Origin: Parapristionchus giblindavisi
Lineage: Eukaryota > Nematoda > Chromadorea > Rhabditida > Diplogasteridae
DNA: 64,000 nt
NCBI GenBank assembly: GCA_943737045.1
Contig: CALSFV010000204.1
Span: 558,001 to 622,000, forward strand
Direction of reading: 5' to 3'
Shown: positions 1 through 12,740 of the stretch, one piece after another
Layout of the letters: each line of letters begins with the position of its first letter
How positions within the stretch are numbered: position 1 is the first letter of the stretch
Translations under genes and position numbers: made by a program
The notes under the pieces: generated by a model
Seen by the model: only the letters and a program-made list of their open reading frames with translations
Database searches by the model: none
Told to the model about the DNA's origin: nothing

Positions 1-683
1 TCACATGTCCGATTTTTTATCACTGATCAAATTTTCAATATTTTGCCGCCGCCGTACCAATTCCCTTCTAAAAGGGAGCGAGATCAAGAAGTTCGCTCCC
101 TTTTCCCCTTATAAATGATGGGAATCGGGTGGAAGTTCAATCCATTTTTGAGGGTATGGGCTAGTGTCATAAAGAGAGTGAACTTTTCGAGTGAGAGAGC
201 GATAGATCAGTAGAGAAAGTTAGACAACGAGAGCGATTCCCAAATCTTCCCCTCTCTAAGTAGCAGGGAAGAATTGAATTTCTCTGCGCACTCTCAATTA
301 TAAATGCTCTCTCGTTTTTTCTCTAACCTCCCATTTTGAGAATAGCCCATCGTGGATGAAAAGTTCGTGGAACTTTTATCTCATCTCTATCCACCCCTAT
401 CCCCCATGTCCAGTTCGTCTATCGCATCCCATGTATCTACCCAATGGTGTATTGACAAGTTCCTTTGTCTCGCACTATTTCTTAGTGGGTTCTAATCCCA
501 TTCGCACTGGTTCTTTTGCAAATTCTGTAGTTCGACGAACTTTCACAGTGACAATAAACGAAATGGTATGGCGGCAGAAGGAAGAGCGAATGAATGCCCA
601 CGGCTGAGTAGTACCAGGTGCTGAAAATGTTGCTGCTCATCACATGTCCGATTTTTTATCACTGATCAAATTTTCAATATTTT
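1..683. repeat. 44-bp direct repeat bounding a 595-bp segment
   Basis: Bases 1-44 recur exactly at 640-683. The segment between them has a small hairpin (AAGGGAGCGA... TCGCTCCCTT near 73-104) and no convincing gene. It could be a tandem duplication or an insertion flanked by duplicated target; the left flank lies outside the window. Confidence -1.
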
Positions 684-2700
684 TCAGATATGCATCCTAG
701 GCTCCACAGAAATATGGTTTTCATTGGAAACTCCCAGTCGCCGGAATTTGCATTACCCCACTTGTATGCGCACGCTTATTGTAAGCTAAATTCCGACTTT
801 TCGTTTTCGCTTTTTGCTCCCTTTTTATAGAACCATAATGAAATTTTTATATTAGATCATGTTCTTTATCCCTTCCAGTGTCTAGGACCAGGGCCGAAAC
901 ACTGGATCGTTTTATCTCTAGATAGTCAGTCTTTACATAGTTTCTTTTCTAACACAACCTACTTTAAAACCATTCTTTCATTACTTTAACTCTACTTCAA
1001 ATTTTCTCATGTCCCGTTGCGCCTCGGGCGTAGATAAATTAAACTAAATTAAATTTGGTTGAACCTTTGATTAATGTAGATTGGAATGACGGTGAAAAAA
1101 CGATCGTCGGCGGGGTCCGCTACAATACAATCATAAATAAATAAATTTTATAAAATTTAAATGCTTAATTTTCTTGCATTTCCTATCTATAAATATGTAG
1201 GTCCGACTACTACGGTTTTATCACATATAGTTACATACGAAATCGTTGATTAAATAAATATAAACATTTGTCAAACTCACGGACAAAATGCGGCAAAATC
1301 ATATCGCGAAAGTGAGCGAGAGTGAATGACTTGACATCGCTCCAAAATTTTCACTGACAACCATGTTATTAGCAACTGGGGCTAATTATTTGGTCCGAAG
1401 CAACCTGAAATGACATGTAATTATCCAAGTCTGAGTTCAAACGTTCTTTCTCGTACTTAACATTCCTTTAGCGAGGCCGAAAACCACCCACACCTGATAC
1501 GGTAGAATGCTCGATTAAAAAGTTTCCAATGAAAAGTAAAGTTGATAAAAGTGTACTTGTTTTACACAATCTCTCGCCTCATCGATGATCTCGTATCTCG
1601 ATATTTCGATGTTACAATGCACTACCGATTTGCCTTTTCCGATGGATATACTTCAACTTTCCACTGGAGAAATCTCACCCTGTCTCATAGCAAATAAATA
1701 ACGTTTATATTAATAATAATAATAATTTATTTATCTTTAACGATAAACAGAGAGGTGACAGAGAAAATAAAATTATGGAATACGACGAAGCAAGAGAGGT
1801 TAAACAATGATTCAAGTGAACAATGACGACAGTACATGGTAATAGTAATGGTACAAGAGTTAAATGTTTAAATATTTATGTTTTTATATTTATATTTTTT
1901 TCGCGTTTAAACACGGTACGGAATAAGTAAATAAATAAATAAAGTAGAATGATCCCATCCGCGATGCGTTCAGTTAAAGGAATAAATAAAGGTAATTCAA
2001 AATTTGTGCTTAAATGTGCATAAAAAAGTGGTTTTTTGGTCCGATTATTGCTCATTTTAGACTTTTGAACTGACCATAAAAACGAATGTATCTGTATATA
2101 GGCGGCACTTTGTCTGGCACATGACGCTTCTATTTCAAAATCTCTGCACTTTTAGGCAAACCTACTATTTCAGAGGCCTAAAGAATGCGAGAAGATTCTA
2201 ACTGTGAAAGATCATCGAATTTGAAAATGATATGAAATCGAGGAGACATTCAATTTCTTGAAACTGAAACTACTTAATGTGTGTTTTGAAGATGTGTTGA
2301 TATGAAATTAATCGATTCCTAACGAAATTGCATGAATTGAGAACCAGCTTCCATCAATGTCAATCGAGATCGAGCAAAAAATTTGTGAAATTAAAGTTGT
2401 GCATGATTTTCCCTCAACAGTTGCAAAGACATCTTTGTCTTCCAATTCGAATCCATTTCAAATGGGTAAAGCTTCATACAATTCTCAGTCTTCACTGTAT
2501 ACCTCGAGCTGATTTGAAACTCTCCGGCAATAATCTTTCGCTTTCTCTGGCCTCACAATTTTTGCAGTTTAGCACATTTACATGTAAGTGTCTTTCCATC
2601 CGCAATGGTTACCGTAATCATATCACTCTTCACCTTTGACACTTCACCTCTCTCACTTTTTTTCCTTTCGAGGAATTTTAACATAGCATTAGTCTCTACC
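684..2700. other. AT-rich intergenic DNA, no gene seen
   Basis: Contains (TAAA)n-like stretches near 1045-1060, 1130-1160 and 1920-1945 and a TAATAATAAT run near 1710-1725 that resembles a retroelement tail. No exon with plausible splice signals and codon pattern was found. Confidence -1.
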
Positions 2701-2710
2701 GTATTCTGTG

Positions 2711-3080
2711 TCTATCTGGCTCTCTCACTCTCTCCCTCTCCCTCTCTCCCTCTCTTTCTCTATTTCTCTATTTCTCCTCCCCTCTCCAGTCCTCAGCCCA
2801 TGATGATTGCATCGGACGACGTGTAAAGATATACTATTACTCTGAAGAGATAAAGGAGATTGATCGAGATCATAAATGGAGAGGTACGGATAAATAGAGG
2901 GAGAGGGGAGGGATAGGGAGGGAGAGAGGAGAGTACGAGAGAAACAGAGTGAAGGGTGAGAGAGAAGAAGGGCGGAGAGAGAGAAGGAGAGAGAAAGAAT
3001 GAGAGAGAAGAGAGAGATATGGAGAAAGAGGGAGAGAGAGAGGGGGGGGGGTTGAGAGAGGGAGAGATATATGGATAAAT
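2711..3080. repeat. Polypyrimidine tract followed by polypurine tract
   Basis: About 80 bp of CTCTCC-type sequence (2715-2790) is followed after 90 bp by about 190 bp of GAGAGG-type sequence (2878-3069), so the two could pair as a hairpin. Open frames here (LSLSLS/ERERER) are artefacts of the repeat. Confidence -1.
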
Positions 3081-3228
3081 TCAAAACGGAAAGTGTCCCA
3101 TCAGTAATCTGTCAGTGTAGAAGGTTTGTGTGAAGGAAGGATATGACTGATGGATGCGATAAAGGAAACAGAGATAGAAAACTAAACTGCTCTAGAGAGC
3201 GAAAAGTGAATAGCGTTCGCTATTCTAA

Positions 3229-3343
3229 AGGCAGGCCATAAGATAATTTGACTGTCAGCTCTGGCCACTCTCGCTCGAGTAGACAAAAAGCTAAAGAGCG
3301 TTTACAGAGATTTTAAAGTTAGCTTGGGGTGTTGTTTAAATTC
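3229..3343. repeat. MITE family A, diverged copy
   Basis: The right half reads GTTAGCTTGGGGTGTTGTTTAAA, the family end, and the left half keeps CTCTGGCCACTCTCGCTC. Confidence -1.
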
Positions 3344-3469
3344 CCGTATTCTTATCTATCAATATGGATCAGTAAATTATTCACTAAATGAAAAGAAAAG
3401 AAACTCTCCTCGTTTTTTCACATTCTCTCTTTTTTTCTTTTCATTTTGTAACTTTTAAATATCGTATAA

Positions 3470-4045
3470 AGGTGGACTCCCGCGAATATTTTCGTGGACA
3501 GCCTAGGTAGACAGAAATAGGAAGACAGGATTACAAAAGTTACATATTGTATATACCGCACACTATTTATTTTGTGCTAACAAGGGCATGTTCCCAGCTT
3601 GTCCTGGCCATATGAGATGGCAATACCATGAATAGAATCAGTTTTCGATGCTGATTACGAATCCGCTTTCAAACGTTGCCCAATCGAGCTGGGCTTCGAG
3701 AAAATCGATACTGAAAGTCGACAAGTTCATTCGAAAATTCACTTCTTATTTACCTTATCCACTAAACTACATCATCAGTTGTTTTTGTTGATAGATGAGT
3801 TCATGAACTCACACTTCGAATCAACTAGCCGAATTTCAATAACGATTTTCTCGAAGCTCAGCTCGATTGGGCAACATTTGAAAGCGGATTCGTAATCAGC
3901 ATCGAAAACTGATTCTGTTCATGCTATTGCCAACTCATGGCCAGGACAAGTTGGAAGCATCCCCTCGTAAGTCAGCTTAACGATCGGTATAATAACGAGT
4001 GAATCACGTTTCATATCGCAGACAAAGGCGCGGTTTCTTGAAACT
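3470..4045. repeat. Interspersed repeat interrupted by a palindrome
   Basis: GTGGACTCCCGCGAATATTT at 3473 and GGCGCGGTTTCTTGAA near 4028 match the repeat at 56343-56560 (GGAGTCCCGCAAATATTT ... GGCGCGTTTTTTGAA). The copy here is split by the foldback at 3583-3965. Confidence -1.
3583..3965. mobile_element. Foldback MITE, about 380 bp
   Basis: The ends are inverted repeats (AGGGCATGTTCCCAGCTTGT against its reverse complement near 3965), and pairing continues inward through CGAATCCGCTTTCAAACGTT. It lies inside another interspersed repeat, so it inserted later. Confidence -1.
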
Positions 4046-4435
4046 TTAAACCCAACAGCATTATATCGCTCTACATCAGCTTGGAATTGAAATTTAAAAA
4101 TTTAAATTATTTTTTTTAAATAAAAAAAACGGTGTTTCCATTTTGATGATATTCTAAGCTTTGACATCGATCGTCTTCAGATTCTGCTCAATTTTCGACA
4201 ATTATTGAACAGACAGACCAATAAAACTCGCGTTATCTGGTTCCACACAATCTTTCACCATCACCTTTTCTCTCTTAAGATTTTTCTCCGATAGGTTCTC
4301 AGATTTTCTAGGAATTTCTAGGATAACTGCGTGGTCCACTCTAAATGAATGCCTACTATTATCTTGTCGCTCAAAGTTAGAAGTGTTCGCCGTTCTATCC
4401 GTACGTGGAGTTCCCTCAGGAATAGACGAAAAGAG

Positions 4436-4540
4436 TTAAGGGGAGAGGGAGGGATATAGGAGAAACAGAGAAGTGTGAAAGAGGGAGAGACAGGAGAAAG
4501 AGGCAGAAAGAGGGAAAGAGGAGAGAGACCCAAAGAAACA
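4436..4540. repeat. Polypurine (GA-rich) tract
   Basis: Imperfect GAGAGG/GAAAGAG sequence. Pyrimidine-rich DNA with several CCTGCCCC units follows at 4640-4700. Peptides read across both are low complexity and were not called as genes. Confidence -1.
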
Positions 4541-5889
4541 GAGATAGGCCCTTTATTCTGCTTATCTTGCATGTGTGTTTGCTTCTTCTATTCAACGAAG
4601 TACTATAGATCGGTCCCAGGGGGACTGACCAATCTGGGGCTTGCACCCTGCTCCTGGCCTGCCCTGGCCCCTTTCCTGCCCCTTGCCTGCCCCCTTTATA
4701 GCTGTCCACTACTTCCACAACACACTTTTGTTTCATTATCTCTCTTCACTTTACCTCTTCGTGTCCCTCTTCCTCTCTATCTTTCTCTTTCCCTTCCATT
4801 GCTCCAACACTTTGTCTTTCAGTATTTCTTTTTTCATTGTCTCTCTGTCCCATTCTCTAGATCTCCATCGGTTCTGTCCCTCTCAAACACCAGTCTTCTC
4901 TACGTTTCCTCTTCCTGTCCTTCCTTCACTCAGCCATTTTATTCTCGCACTTATGGGTGAAGGTGTTTCGGATCATTTTCTGTTTTTAAATGTCTTCCAA
5001 TAACCATTGCTTGATTATATCATGCAATGTTCATTAGCTCTGTGCGTTCTTACCGCGCTGGCCACACTCTGCATTAGATCAAGAAAAAGAGGGTGCTAAA
5101 AATAAATATAAATAGAACACGAATGTTACCTCACATTATTAATTTCACATCTGAAGCATCATATGTTAAAACTTCCGTAAATCCATCACTTCATAATAAA
5201 GGCTAAAAGCAATATGGGAGTGAAATTATATCGTGCATGCAAAACAAGATTTGCCCCTTTTAAATAATTCATTTATTATCTATGCATTTCCAACTACGTG
5301 TATTGATTGATCTGATAATCATTTCTCTCACGATCATATTCATCAAGGCCATCGAGAAAAATAAAATATATTTATTATGTTAATGTTTTCCATCACGACT
5401 ACAATCTCATTGTTCTCACACCCTGCTGATATCCCGTCAACAACATAAGTGAGAACCTTATGGCAAATATCATCAAAGCAATTCTCTAGTCCGATTTACT
5501 ACGCTTGATTCCTATCGCTGCCCTCTTATTGATGGATCGATTAACATATTTATTAATATTTATGTTTAATATAATTAATAAATAAATATAATTATATTCA
5601 TATTATATTTAACTTCACATTTCGGGAGACCGTTTTCACTGGTAAATGAAATAAAAGTGAAGTTTTAAAGTGTTCTGAAACATATCAGCACTGAGTATAA
5701 TAGATCCTTCTGGAAGAAGGTTTGAATCCAAAAAAAAAAACGAGGAATTCCCTCTGGGGACTCATACTACGAAGAGCCTTCAGACAACTCATTTTGGCCG
5801 AAGCTAAAAGAGTAGACAAAAGAAGCCTGCCAGCGTGCTCTCTAGTTAGTTTCACGTGTTTTTTCTACTTTACTGGCCCTAGCTGCCGC

Positions 5890-5968
5890 TTATCTAAAAC
5901 TCTCCACTCTAGAAATGCTCTCTCGTTTTCGAGAGAGTGTTGCCAGAACGGAGAGTAAAATAAACTAG
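5890..5968. repeat. MITE family A, partial copy
   Basis: Contains AACTCTCCACTCTAGAAATG and GAGAGTGTTGCCAGAACGGA, the inner stem of family A. Confidence -1.
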
Positions 5969-6104
5969 GCCGGTTTTTAGATTGGGCTATGGTCTTCTTC
6001 ATTTGTCCTAATCATTAATGTCTTTTCCTTGAGGCTACACGCATATTTCTTCTAAAATTTCATTTCTGATCCACTATCAGGAATCCATAAATATTGTGTC
6101 TTAC

Positions 6105-6186
6105 CTGTAAATAGTAAGTGCCACGACACACTTGTCCTGCATTGACGTCACTTTGTACATAGTACTGCCGAGAGTTATTGCTTGGT
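6105..6186 (-). other. Candidate exon of an unrecognised minus-strand gene
   Basis: An 82-nt open segment is bounded by CCTTGTAG and CAG|GTAAGA on the minus strand. It reads PSNNSRQYYVQSDVNAGQ then VCRGTYYLQ. The splice context is good, but no neighbouring exon was found and the family is not recognised; it may be a relic. Confidence -1.
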
Positions 6187-6324
6187 CTACAAGGGAAAAC
6201 GAGCATTGTGCTGTGCTCAGAGGGATGGTGAGATGAGAATAGATGATTCATTGCTATTTTGGGATTGTTATATTATTATATGACTTATGTAGAATTGTAA
6301 TTATCGTTGCTAATGTGCTAGGGT

Positions 6325-6485
6325 GATTCGGCAGCGAGTAGATCAAGCGGTAGAGTAGGTCCGAATAATGAGATTAGGTCCTCCGGACTGAATTGCCATT
6401 AAATTATGACTGGCCTCGCAGTGATCTCACGCGGACTTCGTGTACCTTGAAGAGCGGTATAGCCTTTACCTTTTCCATTCGGTAT
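6325..6485 (+). mobile_element. Short retroelement-like repeat with CCTTTA tail
   Basis: Shares GAGTAGATCA, GATTAGGTCCTCCGGACTGA, GACTTCGTGTACCTTGA and a terminal CCTTTACC with copies at 18185-18285 (+) and 50712-50872 (-). The tail repeats at one end suggest a non-LTR (SINE- or LINE-end) origin. Confidence -1.
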
Positions 6486-6769
6486 CGAAACTGAATAGCG
6501 CCTTCATTTCATTATTAATAAATTCAATTTTTATTAATAAATAATAATCAAGCCACCACTCGCTTTCAATCTTATTCAACCCCCCCACAAGCTTTCTCAA
6601 ATTTTTCAAATTCTTAGCAGTTAAAGCAATTTCTATCTTCTTCTTTTCCTATTCATTTATGTCTTGCCCTCTTCTTCTTCTTCTTCTTCATCTTCTACTT
6701 TTTTTCTAATTCACGGACACGAAACTTGACAAGATTACCCCTAGCCCTCTAATATATTGAGAAAAAGAG

Positions 6770-7605
6770 TGAGTTGCTTCTCCCCTTCACTCTTCTCTCA
6801 CTCTCTCCCTCCCTCTATCTCTCTCTCCTCCCATTTCTCTCCCTCTCCTTCTATGTTCCTCTGTCAAATACTATATTTCTCTCTATGTTTCTTATATCTC
6901 ACCTTCTCTGCCTTTACTCATCTTCTCTCCCTCTCTTTACTACTACTGTATTTGCATCAATTAGCTCAAAAAAGAAGACAGTGAAGATCTTGGATAGCTT
7001 GAGAAGTATATGAGAATTAGCAGTAGAGAGAGAGGGAGAAGAATAGAAGATAGACAACAACTTCTATCACTTAACGTAGGTGATGGTGTCGTAGATGAAC
7101 TGTAGACAGGGGGAGAGAGAGATAGAGAGGAGAGGGAGAGAGAGAGGGGGATAGAGAGAAGGAGAGAGAGAGAGAGAGAGAGAGAGACTGAGAGAGAGAG
7201 ATAAAGAGAGAGAGAGAGAAGAGAGAAGAGAGAGAGAGATAGAGAGAGAGAGACAGGGAGAGAGATCCCCACCGCTACATCACTTGGATGTACAGAATCA
7301 AGGGGGAGAGGGAGAGAGAGAGAGAGAGAGAGAAAAGGCAGAGGGAGAGGTAGATTGTTGCAGATACAGTGCGTCTGTATGTGTATCTACGTGGAGTAGA
7401 GGGATATAGAACAGGGATAGTAGAAGCAATGATGGTTCCCTACCTTTCTCTCTCTCCCTCCATATCTCTTTCTCCCTCTCTCTCTCTCTATCCCTCCCTC
7501 TCCCTCTCTCACTCTCTCCCTCTCCCTCTATCTCCACCCCTCTCCCTCTCTCTCTCTCTCTCCCCTCTCTCTCTCCCTCTCTCTCTCTCTTCTCTCAACC
7601 TGTAG
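6770..7605. repeat. Alternating polypyrimidine and polypurine tracts
   Basis: CT-rich at 6773-6960, GA-rich at 7023-7262 and 7300-7352, CT-rich at 7440-7600. The last two form a near-perfect hairpin around a loop containing GCAGATACAGTGCGTCTGTA. All frames read as repetitive Leu/Ser or Arg/Glu peptides. Confidence -1.
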
Positions 7606-7995
7606 AGGGATAGAGGAGAAGCAGGCAAAGACGTTGTAGCTCCACCACTCAATTGAAGAGTTGTAGATGACGAAGAGATATTGGGACAAATATTGGGATG
7701 GAGAAAGAGGGAAGAAGAGAGTCTAATTAATTTGATCAAGCTATAATGTATCTTGTTCTGTGATTCGATAATCTCAAATTGTTTGTTCATCGTGGGAGAT
7801 ATTTCTTTTAAGTTTAAAAATATGAGAGCACCAGTCTCAGAACATGTCATGGCTAGACTTCTCTCCTCTAAACTGCCTGTAGAGCTGCTCGGACTCGAGA
7901 ATTGCTTATGAATATCACCATGTTCTGGGACTGTCGAAAGTAAGAAGACTTCTACCATGCACATCAAAGAGGACTCTTGATAAATGTGTTCAAAG

Positions 7996-8118
7996 ACTCC
8001 CCTTGCTAATTTGAACAATGTTCTCATGCCAATGCTCTCTTGCTTTCTTTGTCCACGAGAGAGCGTTGTCAGAGCGCATTAGCTCTTAGATTACTCTTAA
8101 ATTAGCTCGGGATGTCCC
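7996..8118. repeat. MITE family A copy
   Basis: Reads CTTGCTAATTTGAAC ... AATGCTCTCTTGCTTTCTTT ... GAGAGAGCGTTGTCAGAGCG ... AAATTAGCTCGGGATGTCCC. Confidence -1.
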
Positions 8119-8206
8119 TACAATGAAACGAAATGTGAGAGGGAGAGATAGCGCGATCTCTTCATCGTTCACCAATCTCTTGTTGTGAGTGGTCAGGGAA
8201 ATATTG

Positions 8207-8290
8207 TTTATTTATTTATTTGTTTATTTATTTATTTTATAGACCCGTGATAGGTGCGCCAGCAAAACTTAATTTTTAAAGCTAGAATGA
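8207..8290 (-). repeat. Retroelement-type (TTTA)n tail fragment
   Basis: (TTTA)n followed by ACCCGTGATAGGTGCGCCAG. The same junction occurs at 36758-36830 (ACCAGTGACAGGTGCGACAG), as expected for two copies of one element with a simple-sequence tail. Confidence -1.
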
Positions 8291-8789
8291 CCATTCAACG
8301 TAGAAACTCTCTAGAATGCAATGTTCTCACTAGTCTCAATGAAACAAGTTTCTTGTCAGAAATAAAGGGGAAACTAATAGTATTTTAATAGTTTATGTGG
8401 ACGATTCAGCGATGCTACATTTTAACATAACTTCTTCTACTTTATAATATATTATAATATAATTATCAGCGTGGAATGTTTATCTTATCTTTTTTTTTAT
8501 CAAGAATAGCTACGCCGTGTTGCCACTGAATCGGGACTATCATAAACATGGATCTTCTTTTGTTTAGTAATTCTTCCTTAATCAGGCCGATTTCGTACTA
8601 TCCGAGCAAAAAATGTTGCTCATATTCGTACTATTGTCAGCCTAGATATCATCAAAAATCTCCAGCTTAGTGATCTCTCATACCAACAGCATTGTCTCTC
8701 TTTTGTGACGTATCACCCTCCTTATCACACCTTCCTGGGTACGTATGCAGTCGGTATTTTAAGCACCCTGAGGTAATCCGTCATAATCC

Positions 8790-8895
8790 AGAGAGGTAGA
8801 GGTAGTGGTAGAGGGAGAGAGAGATAGGGAGAGAACGAGAGAGAGAGAGAGAGAGAGGGAGAGGGAAAGAGAGAGCTTGAGAGAGAGAGAAAGTG
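8790..8895. repeat. Polypurine tract
   Basis: AGAGGTAGAGGTAGTGG, then GAGAGA/GAGAGG repeats. No coding evidence. Confidence -1.
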
Positions 8896-9557
8896 AGTCG
8901 GATTGAAACTCCGCTGACGCTGGTAGCGCATTCTTATCACCTCTCACTTCACTACCGTCTAAGCCGCTGCTCAGCGACGCCGACATAGCTGTGAATGCCG
9001 CTTATTGTTAGTAGACTCCTTGATACTGTCACTTGTTTTTTGTCATTTTTCTCTTATTCATGCTGTGAAGCGGTCGCTCCTGAGAATGGGAGACTCTCAA
9101 GTGCAAACTACAATGGAAACCTCACGCTCGGATGAGATCCTTCCCTTGTGATATTTGGTATTTGCGTTTCTGTAATTTCTTCGATCAAAGTTTACTTGAG
9201 TGAAGTGATCTCCCCCATTCCTCAGAAAGTTTCTAGTTGTGTGTTGATCATCTGCTTGTTCCTCTAATCGTTCTCGAACCCTTCCTGTTCTTTATACCTT
9301 GAGCTCTTGATGGCATTGTACTATACATAAATCAAAGATCTTTCCATTGTTCTTTCTATTTCTGCATATTTCCAAGTCAAAATGGTCCATAGTCATTTGT
9401 TCTGAATCGGAAGCGATTTTCTCACACGTAAATTGCCGGTGCGAAATTGCTCTGGAAACCAGCGTTTGCATTCACAATAATAATGGTTATTTCTATTGAA
9501 AGTGTCGCCTCAATCACACATTGTCCCGAGGTGTGCGGAAATTGTTGTTTGGCCGCG

Positions 9558-9622
9558 GAAATAATAATAATAGTATTATTATAAATATATTATTATAATA
9601 TATATAATAATAATAATATCCG
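9558..9622. repeat. AT-rich (ATT/AAT)n palindromic microsatellite
   Basis: AATAATAATAATAGTATTATTATAAATA... reads almost the same on both strands. Confidence -1.
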
Positions 9623-9852
9623 ACTATGATATGTAATCGTGTCCATTTAGAACTAGGGAAAACAGACAGAGTGAACTCTATTCGTTTTGCACATTCGATC
9701 ACCCTCTTTTAGCAATTTTCGAACATCGTTCCATTATCTATTGATGTATTTATGCGTTGGACTCATGTGACGAACATGCCCGCTTACTAATCCACCGTTT
9801 CATGTTCCTGGTTCCCGATACCGTTTCTGGTATGTATTGTGTAGGATTACGA

Positions 9853-10151
9853 GATTCTTACTAGGGAATGGTTCGTAAAGGGTACGAAACTACGGGGAGT
9901 GGCATTCATAGCGATAATCAGCATGCTCGACTTAGTAGGAATCAACTTCCAAAGTCTGCTATTTATCGATTTTGTAAATTTTAAATTTTAAAAGTAAATT
10001 GTAAATTTAGATTTTGGGTTTGAAATTTACAAAATCGATAAATAGCAGACTTTGAAATTTGATTCCTACTAAGTCGAGCATGCTGATTATCGCTATGAAT
10101 GCCGTTCCCCGTAGTTTCGTACCCTTTACGAACCATTCCCTAGTAAGATTC
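9853..10151. mobile_element. Foldback MITE, about 300 bp
   Basis: The arms pair from ATTCTTACTAGGGAATGG inward through CATGCTCGACTTAGTAGGAA and TCTGCTATTTATCGATTTTG around a short AT-rich centre. Left and right arms differ at only a few positions. Confidence -1.
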
Positions 10152-10557
10152 CCAAAAATTCGGTCCATAGTACGCTTATCATGCACCAGGCCGCACTTAA
10201 TATCCTACCGTACTTCTGGGACAGCGTTACCCTACTGGGTACCGCCAAAATTATTACCGTGATCTAACGACCACTCGTTCATTCATCCTATTTTGTTCAT
10301 CCGCTACTATCACTCACTATATCTTACCTACATACAGTATACATTCCACCCTACCGTATCCGACATACAGCAATACAGTACTGTATCCTGCCATAATCAT
10401 TACCGTAATCGTGACCGTCCCCGCTTATTCTTCATTCATCATCCTCACACCACTCTGGCATGCATAGAGTTCTTCGTCATTTTCTTCTTGCTCCTCATCT
10501 TTCTCCTACTCCTTCTTCTCTCATCGTAGAATCATCAAGTGCTATAAGAAGTTCTTC

Positions 10558-10757
10558 TAGAGAGGGAGAGGGAGAGGAAGAGGGAGAGGGAGAAGGAGTG
10601 AAGCTCTAGAGGTAGAGCATACGCATCACTTGGGCGGACATGCTAGAAAGGTTTCAGTATCGTATTTCTACAAGAAACGCTGAGAGAGAGGGGGAGAGAA
10701 AAGAGAGGAGAGAGAGGGAGAGAGAGAGAGAGGGAGAGAGAGGAGAGAGAGAGAGAG
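10558..10757. repeat. Polypurine tracts
   Basis: GGGAGA/GAGAGG tracts at 10562-10597 and 10681-10757, separated by unique sequence. Confidence -1.
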
Positions 10758-10935
10758 GACAGAGGATTATAGATAAGGATATACAGCTCAAACTACGCGC
10801 TTAGTCATCTCACACATATCTTACAAGGAAAGAAGCCCCATTAAAAATCAACTAATCCTGCGTTCAAAAGTCGAAAAGAAAAGAGAAGCAGTAAAACTCT
10901 CCTTAATTTGCACACTCTTTAGCTTATTTTCTCGT

Positions 10936-11154
10936 TTATTTTTCCTTTATCGCGTCGTTATAACACAACCAAACTCGCGTTTCCACTTTTCTCACTAATG
11001 AATCAGCAAATCGTTTGAAGGCAGTAGGGAAATGGTCATCGGGGTGGGCGATCATGAACGACGAGGGATTCCGATACCGAGAGTCCTTGTACTTCAAGTT
11101 GATCTTTGTGGAGCGAAGAGTGCCAAACAAAGGAACTTTGTGATTGAGTTTCAA
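10936..11154 (-). other. Candidate terminal exon or gene relic, unrecognised
   Basis: A 72-codon open frame after GCTCACAG, ending in TAA. It includes INLKYKDSRYRNPSSFMIAH and RFADSLVRKVETRVWLCYND. Unlike the other frames here it is not low complexity, and its codons look gene-like. The only start-like codon is TTG, right at the acceptor-like AG, so it would be a last exon. No upstream exon was found. Confidence -1.
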
Positions 11155-11689
11155 CTGTGAGCGGAAGTTCTCGAACGTTTAGCGATCAAAAGCCAACGAA
11201 AGAAAGTAAAACAAAAGAGAGCTTGAAAATGTCTAGCCCTTTGGACATTCTATTTAAATTAATGATTGTAAAAAGGTAAAAAAAAATTTTTGTGATAATT
11301 GTAAAATAATAATTGTCAGTACTCAAGAAACAGCACGAACGTCACATTAATAATTTATTTTTAGCAACAATATTTCTTTTTATCATTAATGGGCCTGCAA
11401 ACATATATTTGTCCGATTTAATTAACATTAGTTTTATTCTTTTCATTCTTTTCACACCAAACAACTAGATTGTTTTCTTTGTTTTCGCCTTCACGAAGTG
11501 CATTCAAAAATCAATCAAACCAATCACTTGCAATGAAGTACTTTTCAAATTATCGATTGATTTATCGATTGATTTCCCATCCTACAGTACCCATTCCGTC
11601 CCTGAATCCGCCTAATTCACGGTCGCGTTGTTTTCGCCGGATCGTGTTACAGAATGGAGTGATCATCGAGGATGAAAATAGAGGGATGG

Positions 11690-12089
11690 AGATCTCCCCT
11701 CTCCCTCTCTGGGGGGATAGAGGGAGAGGGGGATGGAGAGGCAGAGGGAGAGGAAGAGGGAGAGGGAGAGAGGGAGAGGGAGGAGGAAAGACAGATCCAT
11801 CCACAATATATAACCAACACAAGATATCGTCGTCGTTTCTCGACTTTTTGTCTAGAAACGTGAGCTATGTCTACACGCATACTTTTCTGTTTCCATTCTC
11901 TCCCTCTCCCTCTCCTTTTCTCTCTCCCTCTCCATTTCTATCCTCTCCCTCCCTCTCCCTCTCCCTCTATCTCCATGTTAGTCCATATTTCATCGTACAA
12001 GGGATACGCAAGCCGAATCTCAGTGCGAATGACCGATGTATCAGGGTTGAATCGAGGAAATGTTACACTTTTCTCCCTCTCTCTCTCTC

Positions 12090-12137
<48 letters not shown>

Positions 12138-12740
12138 CTCTCCCCACTCTCCCTCTCCCTCTCTCAGTTAGGAGAGCGAGAGGTAGAGAGATAGCAGAGG
12201 GAGGTTCATGAGGCAGCACACTTTCTCTATTCTCTTTTGACTGAATCCATCTCTACCTCTCTCTCTCCTCCAAGCTTCTCCCTCTGGGTCCGCTCTCTCC
12301 CTCTCCCTCTCTCCCTCTCCCTCTCTCCTCCTCCTCTCTTCTCTCCCTCTCGCTCTCTTCACTCCCACCCTATCTGTTATCTCCTTTATCTTGCACTTCC
12401 ATCCATCTTTCTCACTGCTTCTTACTTTCCTCGCTTTTATCTTCCAACCAACTCTCTCCCTCTCCTTCCGTCCCTCTCTCCCTCTCTCTCGTTCTCCCTC
12501 TCTATCTCCCAGATAAACTTTGATATACGGGCTTCCGCTGGGGTGCTCGAAAGTCCTGCCCAGGTAATTCCCTAGTCTTTTTCTCCCTCTTCAATTCTCC
12601 CCTCCTTCTCCCTCTCTCCTCCTTCTCTATCTCTCCTCCCGTAATCTCTCCCTCTCCTTTCTATCACCTCTCCTCCTCTCCTCCCCTACTCCTCCCCTCC
12701 CTCTCTCCTCCCTCCAACTCTCCCTCTCCTTTCTATCACC
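11690..12740. repeat. Cluster of polypurine and polypyrimidine tracts
   Basis: GA-rich 11695-11790, CT-rich 11896-11975, pure (CT)n at 12078-12135, then CT-rich 12250-12360 and 12450-12740. Opposed tracts could form cruciforms or triplexes. No gene seen. Confidence -1.

Noticed and set aside
7509..8027. 172-codon minus-strand frame with a non-repetitive middle (VEVFLLSTVPEHGD)
   Set aside because: It starts inside a family A MITE and ends in a GA tract. No splice sites or family features; probably chance.
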